A stretch of DNA of 64,000 bases from Uloborus plumipes. Taxonomy: Eukaryota > Arthropoda > Arachnida > Araneae > Uloboridae. The notes under the pieces were generated by a model, which saw only the letters and a program-made list of their open reading frames with translations, was not told the DNA's origin and did not search any database. The position numbers and the translations under genes were made by a program. Numbering within the stretch: the first letter of the stretch is position 1; each line of letters starts with the position of its first letter. Of the stretch, positions 55,745 through 64,000 are shown piece after piece. Where the stretch lies: NCBI GenBank assembly GCA_038373865.1, contig JAXGGA010004669.1:1-64000 (forward strand). The letters are read 5' to 3'.

Positions 55745-57004
55745 CAGGGTGACAAGAAATAACTTGGACACACATCGTACGGTATAACTTTGTTGCTAAT
55801 GAAAATAATGCGACCAAACTTCAAAATAAGTATGAATACATTATTTTGTCTAATATATTTAAACGTTTTCAAATTGGCTACCGTTAGTATTAATACAGAG
55901 CTTTAGACGTGTCACAAAATTTTCGGCTACGGGCCGCAACTCACTCATTGATATTTTATCCCTTTCTTTCCCGAAGAATGGTTGTAGAGATGCCAAAGTT
56001 TTATCAGGTTTAGTATACACCCTTGTTTCCAAGATGGACCAAACAGAATAACACATTGGGTTCAAATCTGGGGAATACGGGGGCCATTCTTCAGCTCCAA
56101 TGAAGTTTGGAAAATGTGTCTTGCCTCAATCTTGAGTGTCTTTTGTGAAAAATCCTGTTGGAAGGTCCATCTTTGGTTTTCAAAGAACTTTTGCGAACAA
56201 GGTAAGACAACATCATCCAAAATGAGTTTGCGGTATGTTTGCTGATTATTTTTTATCCCTTGATCAACAAAAACAAGTGGTGTTTCCCCACTAGCACATA
56301 TCCCACCCCAAACCATTGCAGATAGGAGTAGTTGACGCCGCCAACAATTAAAAAAGTTCCAGGTGCTTCTGCTGACCAAACTCTATCATTATGGCTATTT
56401 TGAGTTTGTTCAATTGAGAACAGTTTTTCATTTGTGAAGAGCAATGTTTTCCATCGATCATCTGCGGCCCGCTAAACAGTTCTTTCCTCTTTTGAAATCT
56501 TGTGCGTTTGTTCTTTGCTGCTAGCTTTTAAGTCTCTTTCATTTTGTAAGGGAGAAGACCGAGCTCAACAATTACCATCAAACGAGTGGTTTCTACACTG
56601 ATTTTCACCCTTCTAGCAACCTTTCTCATTGAAATCCTAGGATTTCGTTAAACTTGCTTTTTGACCACTTTCTGGTCGCTAGATGTGCTACAGAACTGTG
56701 CATTTTCTTCTTCTTCCTGACCTGTCACCATCATGTTTGAGTTCTTTTAACCTTTTAATTGTGCAGGAAATCGTGTATTTAGCCACTTTCAATCGTTAAA
56801 CAATTTCAAATATTTTCGTTTCTTGCTTATGCAATTCAAGTATGGCAGATAGTTTGAGAACAATAATGGTTATCCCAACTAACTCACTTACACCTATTTA
56901 GTAGCTTTCTAGGATTGATTCCCTATCACAATATCATTAAAAATTCAGTGGTATTTACAGATATTTGGTTTGAAACTTCGTCCAAGTTATTTCTTGTCAC
57001 CCTG
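55745..57004 (-). mobile_element. Inactive mariner-type element
   Basis: Inverted ends start CAGGGTGACAAGAAATAACT on both sides (55745 and, inverted, 57004), and TA flanks each end. The size of 1260 bp is normal for mariner. The minus-strand transposase is broken (next entry). It is inserted in the right arm of the 53663-57833 element; the empty site is visible in the left arm. Confidence 0.9.
55859..56480 (-). pseudogene. Mariner transposase remnant, catalytic residues altered
   Basis: Readable pieces are KLFSIEQTQNSHNDRVWSAE, then AMVWGGICASGETPLVFVDQ, FFENQRWTFQQD and NPMCYSVWSILETRVYTKPD. The last is the C-terminal block of a mariner with Asp as third acidic residue (family pattern NPMDYSVW). 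Frameshifts separate the pieces. The first acidic position reads FTNEK where FTDEK is expected, and the third reads NPMCYSVW with Cys for Asp. It cannot be functional. Confidence 0.8.
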
Positions 57005-58372
57005 TAATAATCGAATAATCCTCTTTTAAATCCGGTGTTTATGTTTGTTCCATCACAGCCAAAAAAAAAAAAAACTATCACAAGAAATATTCTATCTTTG
57101 AAGGATTGGGATTCTTGGAATTTTAGATGAAATAGCATTGGCTTCGCCAGATTGAACAATAACACGCCAAATTAATTTTGAGTGAGGCTCCTGGACTAGT
57201 TTGTAATATTTTTCTAAAACTCTTCTTAGTTGAATGTTTTCTGCTTTTTCTTATTTGAACTCAATCTAGTATATTTTCGCCCATTGAAATTTCAACTAGC
57301 TAGAGGATCCAGAAGCCAAAAACGTCACTCTCAATTATATGCAAAAACATTAATTTTCAAAGTCGGTCAGGACAGCGGGAGGAGAGGGGGGAGAGAGAAA
57401 GACTGGAATCCTACACCTAAGTCCTTTAAAAAACGGGTCTATAGTTTTGTATAAATGGTTTTGATTGTAAGAGGCAACTTTTCAACCCTTGGGCATTTTC
57501 AAAAGTAAAGAGAATTTTTTTCCATTCATGATGAAAAAGATACTATTTTGGGCTTAAATATGCAAATTTCGACCACCATGTGATGCATGAAGATTCTATC
57601 GGACTGTGATGTAATTTTATATCATAGTATTTCATCCCTTTCGGTAACTTTTTTGCACCCTCGCGATTTGAAAAATCATTAAATACTAGCATGTCCGTAA
57701 AGATGAAAAAATGTATTTTTGGGCTCAATTTAAACTTTGATAAGCCTTGCGTAGCATGAAAATTTTATCTGATCAACTTCAAATTTTACAGGTAATTGTT
57801 TAGTCTTAGGGAACAACTTTTCTCACCCTCGCCCTAACACTGTCACATCTCGTGCATTTTGGATTTGTGTCATTGAGCAAAACAGCGGACCACACGGGTC
57901 TGCTGGGTGGGCAGTAGGTAGGCCACAACTGTTTTAGAGAATGATTGGTTACCCCATGCATTTTAAGTCTCAACTTCTAAACATTTAAAAAGATGAATTC
58001 AACTATTTCATTTTCATTTTATTACTTGAAAATATGATTTCCCAGCATTGTTGACAGATTCTGTCTTCTTTGTTCAGGTAAGCAAGATGTGCTCTCAGAT
58101 TACAGCATCGAGAGCATAGAACCTATAGATAAAAAGAAAAAAATGTGTATTAAATTCTCTACACTGAAAGTTTTCATAAGGCATTATAAAAAATCTATAT
58201 TCATGATACTTATGTATAGATGGATTTTTCTCTGCACTATATACCACGGCCGCTGCTTCTATGAATCTTGTTTGCTCTGAACAGTTTTGATTTAATAAAG
58301 CGAATAATTGAAAAAAGCTGGATTTTGTTCTGTTTTTATGATTTGATTCATTAAAGTGGTTGATTCAATTAA

Positions 58373-58599
58373 CAGGGGTCAATCTAGGATTTTTTTTACC
58401 AGGATCCTGCTTTTGGAATTTTGTGAAAATTAATATATAATTTCGTGAAAAATAGTTACAGCATTCTCCATGGTTTTTGAAACTACGATTTTTTTGTAAA
58501 GAGTCCTTTTTTTTTATTTTTGTGAACAGTCAGTTTTCAAGTTTCTGAATTTTGTGAAGGTATGTTAGCAGATGTAATTTCTCTCTAGATTGACCCCTG
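58373..58599. mobile_element. 227-bp hAT-type MITE
   Basis: CAGGGGTCAATCTAG at 58373 and CTAGATTGACCCCTG ending at 58599 are perfect inverted ends. ATTAA borders both sides, a partial duplication. Non-coding. Confidence 0.7.
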
Positions 58600-59118
58600 A
58601 TTAATCACCCATTCAACTTGCAGGCATCCACTGTAATTGCATTTACTAAACAGAAATTTTAGGCGTATAAATGCAAATACTAGTTTTGGATAAAATGCGC
58701 AAGAAACATAAGAAATGTCTTTTTATAATATACAGTGGCAAATAAAGAAGAAAAAATAACATTGGTGTCCCTAGCTATTTTGTACAGTGTGAAAAGATTA
58801 TCTACACCCTTAGAATTCTGAAGAATTTTTAAACTAAACCAAAGATTATTGCTTTTGTAAAATCAACAGGTCTGGAAAATTAACTCATGTTTACACAAGA
58901 TCAGTGGAGAAGCAGCAACATAATTGAGGGTGGGGAAGACAAATTTCGAACCTCCTGCCCCCTTTTCCCCTATTAGTTTTAAGTTTCTAACGATTCTATG
59001 CAAAATTGTAAAATACTCAGCTCCTCGCACTTGGAAAATTTGAAACACAATATTATGTGCTTAAAATATAATATTAAATTAAGTTGTTCAAATCCATATA
59101 AATAAAACAGAGAATATA

Positions 59119-59768
59119 CAGGGTGTCCACTCCAATCGTGGACCAATAGCTAATTTCTAAACCGTTAGAGATAAGCATATAGTTTATTTAGGAAAAAATC
59201 TCCAAATTACGAAAGGAATTTTAGGTCTATTCAATGTTTTTCAAAAAATCAAATTTTGAAAGAGTTACGAAATTTAAATTTTTATACAGCCCCCCAGTCC
59301 TATCAATCATATTTAGTAAAACATTCTTGACACTGTAACGTTTAAAACTAAAAAAAAATCACTCTTCTACCTCAAAAATTGACCGAGTTATGACGTTTTG
59401 AAAAATCAAGATTTTGCATTATTTCATCACGTCATCGAGAGATCGCTTAAGGGACAGTATGCGAAATCATTCAAAATCTTGATTTTTCAAAACGTCATAA
59501 CTCGGTCAATTTTTGTGGTAGAAGAGTGATTTTTTTTTAGTTTTAAACGTTACAGTGTCAAGAATTTTTTACTAAATATGATTGATAGGACTGGGGGCTG
59601 TATAAAAATTTAAATTTCGTAACTCTTTCAAAATTTGATTTTTTGAAAAACATTGAATAGACCCAAAATTTCTTTCGTAATTTGGAGATTTTTTCCTAAA
59701 TAAACTATATGCTTATCTCTAACGGTTTAGAAATTAGCTATTGGTCCACGATTGGAGTGGACACCCTG
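59119..59768. mobile_element. 650-bp palindromic Tc1/mariner-type MITE
   Basis: CAGGGTGTCCACTCCAATCG at 59119 and its inverse ending at 59768, with TA on both sides. The arms of about 290 bp are nearly identical around a centre at about 59440 (ATCACGTCATCGAGAGATCG). It would form a long hairpin if transcribed. Confidence 0.88.
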
Positions 59769-60483
59769 TATATATACTAGCTGCCAGGGCAGCTAGATTA
59801 GCTTCCTGAGGCATGTTGAATCATAATGAACCGTCACCCAACTTTTACCTCATTCCGATATTATATTATTTGATATAATTCAATTTTCTTAAGATTTCAA
59901 AACATACTACGTACATAGTGGCCCGGCATTGCACGGGCGCTTCGCGCCATTAAAATAGTAAAAAAAGTTTTAAAAACTACTCGCCGCCAAAGTCGCTCGC
60001 CTTTACTTTTTTCCTGCATCAAAAAAATCATTCGAATTATTGAGATGCTTTGCGCGTTCAAAATGGTGAGGAAAGTTTCAACAAGTTCAGCTCGCTCAAG
60101 AGAAAGAAAGAAGCAGACGTAGACACTCGGTTTTTAATATAAGTAGATGGCTTTTCAACTAATTTATATTTAAAAAAATTACAAGTAGCTAGCGATAAAA
60201 GTACAACATATGCGACCCGCTAATGAATTTCATGTTTGATTTAGTTAAGCCTTCATTCAAAATTCTCATTATCATTGTTATTACTGTTTCATAGCAACTG
60301 TTTTGTAACAATGGATTTCATAATTAATCATTTAGGCCAAATCGCTTTAAATTTGACTACTTATTAATTGATATCTTTGTTAATTAAAATCGTATAATAA
60401 TATAAATTAAAACTAATGAAGCCTGAAAAATTACCTATCTATCGGTACCTGGTTCAACTTTCAGTTCATTGGCATTCAGGAGA

Positions 60484-60587
60484 AAGAAGCATGACATAGA
60501 TAGATAGTTAGAAAGAAAGAAAGAAAGATAGATAGAAAGATACTCAGTTTTTAATATAAGTAGATATATACATATATATATATACAC

Positions 60588-60670
<83 letters not shown>
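60484..60670. repeat. (GAAA/GATA)n and (TA)n simple repeats
   Basis: Runs of AGAAAGAAAGAAAGATAGAT (60484-60540) and, from about 60565, TA repeats broken by CATATA/CACATA. The TA tract was the insertion target of the Tc1-like element. Confidence 0.9.
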
Positions 60671-60677
<7 letters not shown>

Positions 60678-62090
60678 CGACATTGAAAATGCAACACCAA
60701 GAAGGAGTGGTCAGAAATTGATGAAATTTGGTAAGAAGACAGAGACAGCATGGAACAATAAGTGATATTTATTTCAAAATAAATAAGCAAAATTTAGAGC
60801 GAGGACGGTGTCGGCTCAGTAAGAAGTAGGACCACCGCGGACAGCGATGCACGAAGAAACACGTCTAGGCATGGAGTCAATAAGCCTGCGGATGGTGTCC
60901 TGAGGGATGGCACTCCATTCCCTTTCAACCATTTGCCACAGTTCGTCCTCTGAACGAGGCAGTGGCAGGTTCTGCAAACGGCGTCCAATCACGTCCCACA
61001 CATATTCGATTGGTGACAAGTCAGGAGAGTATGGTGGCCAGGAAAGCATCTGTACACCTCGTAGAGCATGTTGGCTGATTCGAGCATTGTGAGGCAGGGC
61101 GTTATCCTGTTGAAAAATTGCATTTGGCAGACCCAGAAGGTAGGGGATTGCCACCGGCCGCAGTACATTATCTACATATCGTTGGGCCGTCATAGTGCCC
61201 CGAATATGAACTAGAGGTGATACGGAATTGTATGCAATAGCGCCCCAAACCATTATGCCATGTTGTCGCGCTGTGGGGAGTTCCACAGTTACTGTCGGAT
61301 TCGATCTTTCTCCACGTCGACGCCACACACGTATGCAATGACTATCGCTGGACAAACAGAAGCGGGATACATCTGAGAACACTACGGTTTGCCAATCTGC
61401 CATCCACGTTGCTCTGGTCCGGCACCATTCCAAACGTTGGAGTATGTGCTGTGAGGTCAATGGCAGTCTTCTTAGCGGGCGCCGTGATTGCAGGCCACGT
61501 GCAACCAGTCGACGGGAAATGGTTCTGGTCGACACAGGAACATCCAGGGTACCTTGCACGTGCTGCAGAATCGACGTACAAGTGACTTGCGGGTCCGCCA
61601 CAGCTTGTCGGTGAATCCGTCGATCCAAGCGGTCTGACGTCACTCTGGCTGCACATGCACCCCTCAATGTGGCTACATTTCCTCTTTCCAACCATCTCCG
61701 ACACAGCCGATGCACAGTGCTTGCATTCATGTGGGTATCAGCTGCAATTTGACGTATGGACCAACCTCCCCTTCTCAGTTCGATCACCATACCCCTTGTA
61801 AAGTCGTCTATATGCTGGAAGTGTCTTCGTTGAGGACGGCGTGGCATTTCCTCCTATCACACGTATCCTTCGAGACAAAATCCAAATTTCTCCGATAATT
61901 AGTCTGGCAGAAAAACCAACATGAACATAGCCCACTTTTCAACTTCATTCTCTTATATCTTACTTCACGCGCGTCGGAGAGCTGCGCATTTCATACCATT
62001 TGCATAACTCAGTGACGTGCGTCTACGGTAAAATTTGCATGAATTTCTGACCACTCCTTCTTGGTGTTGCATTTTCAATGTCGAGCAGTG
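60671..62090 (-). mobile_element. Complete Tc1-like transposon
   Basis: 1420 bp with 49-bp terminal inverted repeats (60671-60719 and 62042-62090) differing at one base (CAATGCTCG against CACTGCTCG), flanked by TA. It carries one uninterrupted transposase frame. The intact ends and frame suggest recent movement. It is inserted in a (TA)n tract, which rules out proving the TA duplication uniquely. Confidence 0.95.
60816..61847 (-). CDS. Tc1/Tcb1-like transposase, 343 aa, uninterrupted
   Basis: It catalyses cut-and-paste transposition of the element 60671-62090. Residues 15-55 (FTRGMVIELRRGGWSIRQIA...STVHRL) form the first helix-turn-helix, and 70-125 the second (ILQHV...VSTRTISRRLVARGLQ). The DDE catalytic core has D159 (VVFSDVSRF), D248 (FQQDNALPH) and E281 (SPDLSPIEYVW), with 32 residues between the last two; most Tc1 proteins have 34. 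The usual SDES/SDESRF reads SDVSRF here, a change beside the first Asp. Length is normal for Tc1. Start Met at 61847 is the first in frame, with MPRRPQRRHF as the usual basic N-terminus. Of the same family as 'Tcb1-like' proteins common in spider genomes. Activity is unproven. Confidence 0.93.
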   Translation of the reverse strand: MPRRPQRRHFQHIDDFTRGMVIELRRGGWSIRQIAADTHMNASTVHRLCRRWLERGNVATLRGACAARVTSDRLDRRIHRQAVADPQVTCTSILQHVQGTLDVPVSTRTISRRLVARGLQSRRPLRRLPLTSQHILQRLEWCRTRATWMADWQTVVFSDVSRFCLSSDSHCIRVWRRRGERSNPTVTVELPTARQHGIMVWGAIAYNSVSPLVHIRGTMTAQRYVDNVLRPVAIPYLLGLPNAIFQQDNALPHNARISQHALRGVQMLSWPPYSPDLSPIEYVWDVIGRRLQNLPLPRSEDELWQMVEREWSAIPQDTIRRLIDSMPRRVSSCIAVRGGPTSY

Positions 62091-62099
62091 TATATATGT

Positions 62100-63360
62100 G
62101 TGTACCTTATACAAATCCAGTTTACGCAGGATCTGAACGAAATTTGGCAGGGAGAAACTTGGGTACCCGGGAAGGATCATAGGGTGGGTTTTGAGTGGGA
62201 GAAAAATACCGATCCGTTTGAATTTCGAATAAAAGACTTCAAAATGGTTCTATATAGCGAAATACTTATCGGACCTTCTCAATCTTGGTGTCATTTGAAA
62301 GAACGCAAAAAATACCTTTTAGGAAAGTTTCCTTCTGAAGGTTTTCAAAACCACTAATCGATATCTCCACCCTGCAGAAAGATATAGGCATTTGAAAATT
62401 TGTAAATATCCGTTTTAAATTGGATTTATAAAAATCGTCTGCACGAGTGTGAAAGAAATTAAATAGGGTGAAATAAATTATTAATGAGAAAAAGGTGTTG
62501 CCATTTTTTCTTTGAACATAAACAAACAAAATTCTTGCTTTCGCTTTTCCTGTAGTGAAGATTTGACTTTTTTAAAGATGTAAAACTTTTTTTGACGATT
62601 GATTCATTTTTCGTACTGCGCAAAATGTCGACTTTAATCTAATCGGTACTTTTATAGACATGGGTTACTTGACATAAATTTTATTCTCAAGGTATACCGG
62701 GCAGAGCCGGGGCCATGCAGCTAGTTAAAAATAACTTAAGCTGTTCCAAAATATTTTAAACATTATAAAGCATAAAATTAAAAAAAAAGCTATTTTGGAA
62801 CAACTCAAAATTCTGCAATTTTGAGGAATCAAAATTCTGCAATTTTGAGGAACATTTAAAATTTTAAGAGTAAACAAACTATCTTTTTAAACATTCATAT
62901 TAGGGCCAAAACATTATTCATAAGATTTTTTTCAAAAGATGTTTCTAAAAACTTTCATACACTTTTAATTATGCACTATTGCATAAACAAAACAAAATAC
63001 AAAAGCAGAAAATTTACTTCATTGAAGAGCTTTTTGGGAGAGTTAAAACAAAATTAAAATTTTTGGTTCATGTATGGAAAGCAATCCTAGCGCATACCAT
63101 TAGATATCATACATGGTATAGTACAATGCAAAAGTTTAGACAATAAGCAAATTTACACAGCTTCCGAAAAATATTTAATCAGTTTTCCTATGACTGATTC
63201 AGTCTAATGTGCGTTTAATATGCTATGCATACTATATAATATTTATAACAATGAAACGTCTACTTGTACATTTTATAAGTTATTATATCGTAACAAAAAC
63301 TTGACACTGTCTCAAAAATTTAGACAAAAATTAAATAACATTTAAATAAAACAGTTTTAA
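62100..63360. other. AT-rich repeat flank, no gene seen
   Basis: 62105-62350 holds text typical of dispersed repeats (ATCTGAACGAAATTTGGCAG, GGGTGGGTTTTGAGTGGGAG) and 62700-62730 the putative Helitron end. The rest is AT-rich without conserved frames. Confidence 0.4.
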
Positions 63361-63384
63361 AACCTACTTGTACATCTATTTCTC

Positions 63385-64000
63385 TTTATTAGCTCAAAAA
63401 TACGAGTTTCCATTGAAGAAACTAAATCTTGGCAAGTTTGGGGTTCAATTTCGTACCATACTTCTACAATAGATCTCTTAAGTTCCTGTACAGAAGTCTA
63501 TTTGTCTACCATTGTGGTAAACTTAGCAACATATGATGCCCCAGTAATTGAAGGGGTTGGGCGTAAATAGTAGTATCTGACAAAATCGTAAAAATCAAAT
63601 TTTTTGGTGAAAACAATTGTATGTGGGCATATACACAGAAATCTCACAGAGACATACAACAGTTAATTAATGTACCCACTTTGCTTTTAAAATCAAAATA
63701 CTTGCTACAGTAATTGCTCGAACTTTTCCCCAGCCATATCTTTAATTTTAAAATATGCTAGTTACCCCTATTTACACCCGAGCCTTTCACTTCTTTACAG
63801 GGTTGAGATCTGGGCTACATGCTGGATAATTGAGAACTTTTATGTTATGTGAATTTAACCAGGATTTTGTGTTGTTTGCAGTGTGAAGCAAAGCATTGTC
63901 TTACTGAAATTCCCACTGAGGGCCGCCTATAAGCTCAGCAATTAGTAGGAGATTATCTTTCAATGTCTTAGTATAATGCTGTGGTGCTTGGTGACTATTG
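63385..64000 (-). pseudogene. Tc1-like transposase remnant, cut by window edge
   Basis: The minus strand from the right edge reads IAELIGGPQWEFQ, stop, DNALLHTANNTKSWL, NYPACSPDLNPVKK, then (after a MITE insertion) TSVQELKRSIVEVWYEIEPQ and TCQDLVSSMETRIFELIKR. These are the second-Asp, 'SPDLNP(I/V)E' and C-terminal blocks of Tc1. A stop replaces the residue before D, and the third acidic Glu reads Lys. It is inactive. Confidence 0.75.
63559..63779. mobile_element. 221-bp MITE inside the Tc1 remnant
   Basis: GGGCGTAAATAG at 63559 and, inverted, GGGTGTAAATAG ending at 63779. It separates the DDE part from the C-terminal part of the dead transposase, so it inserted into the coding sequence. No clear duplication. 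Confidence 0.55.

Larger units (their letters stand above)
53663..57833. mobile_element. Long-inverted-repeat element (arms ~830 bp) with nested mariner
   Basis: The left arm (about 53663-54520) is inverted in 57005-57833 and continues, beyond the mariner insertion, in about 55690-55744. Landmarks are GGTAATTGTTTAGTCTT / AAGACTAAACAATTACC, the shared frame start MLLFNLAK on both sides (54321 plus, 57165 minus) and TACTTCTAATAATTGAAT. The centre (54520-55690) is AT-rich without a recognised gene. The type is unknown, possibly a foldback or a MULE-like element. Confidence 0.65.
59771..62730. mobile_element. Helitron-like / dispersed repeat sequence hosting the Tc1 element
   Basis: It contains GCCCGGCATTGCACGGGCGC, TTTTTAATATAAGTAGAT twice (60135 and 60549) and, at 62697-62724, a GC-rich CCGGGCAGAGCCGG stem followed by CAGCTAG|T, which fits a Helitron 3' end (hairpin then CTAG before T). 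The 5' end is uncertain and no Rep/helicase is present. The assignment is tentative. Confidence 0.35.

Overview
The window is AT-rich animal DNA: genes with spliced exons, introns of 0.1-11.7 kb, long A/T runs, (TA)n tracts and many small DNA transposons. The Tcb1-like Tc1 transposase, the hAT/mariner/pogo mix and the protein similarity of the one clear gene suggest an arthropod, most likely an arachnid such as a spider. That taxon is inferred from sequence style and was not tested by a search.

One host gene is firmly supported. Fourteen exons on the minus strand (50201 down to 11558) join in frame with canonical GT-AG junctions. They encode about 684 residues of the C-terminal part of a SARA/endofin-type protein (Drosophila Sara, vertebrate ZFYVE9/ZFYVE16), the endosomal adaptor that links TGF-beta/BMP receptors to Smads. 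Exons 1-2 of the visible set carry the proline-rich Smad-binding region and a KQVIF motif that fits a protein phosphatase 1 docking site. Exons 6-14 carry the conserved C-terminal domain, ending in a stop at 11558-11560. The FYVE zinc finger and the N-terminus were not found between 50.2 and 64 kb, so the 5' part probably lies beyond the right edge. A second, weak candidate exon lies near 870-1112 on the minus strand.

The rest is repeats. 1-11.5 kb (downstream of Sara): an inverted/direct repeat cluster, a tRNA-like segment, small inverted-repeat elements and a tRNA-derived SINE with a 9-bp target duplication. 11.7-14.2 kb: the last exons, a truncated hAT end, an 84-bp tandem duplication and two MITEs. 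14.3-26 kb intron: a pogo-like fragment, a three-layer nest of elements (a TA-flanked pogo-like MITE holding two hAT-type elements with 8-bp duplications) and a 2-kb stretch with six exact copies of a 15-mer. 26-33.4 kb: exons with MITEs of pogo, piggyBac and hAT type. 33.6-44.4 kb intron: a decayed hAT, then a long-inverted-repeat element split by a 5.5-kb hAT-like composite that holds two large palindromes. 44.4-50.2 kb: eight exons, two groups separated by scrambled remnants of a repeat-encoded ORF family.

50.2-64 kb has no recognised host exon. It holds a 2.1-kb hAT element, an approximately 830-bp-arm inverted repeat interrupted by a dead mariner, a 650-bp palindromic MITE, a complete Tc1-like transposon with an uninterrupted 343-residue transposase inside a (TA)n tract, Helitron-like sequence and a dead Tc1 transposase running off the right edge. 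Target-site duplications give a relative order of insertion at several places.
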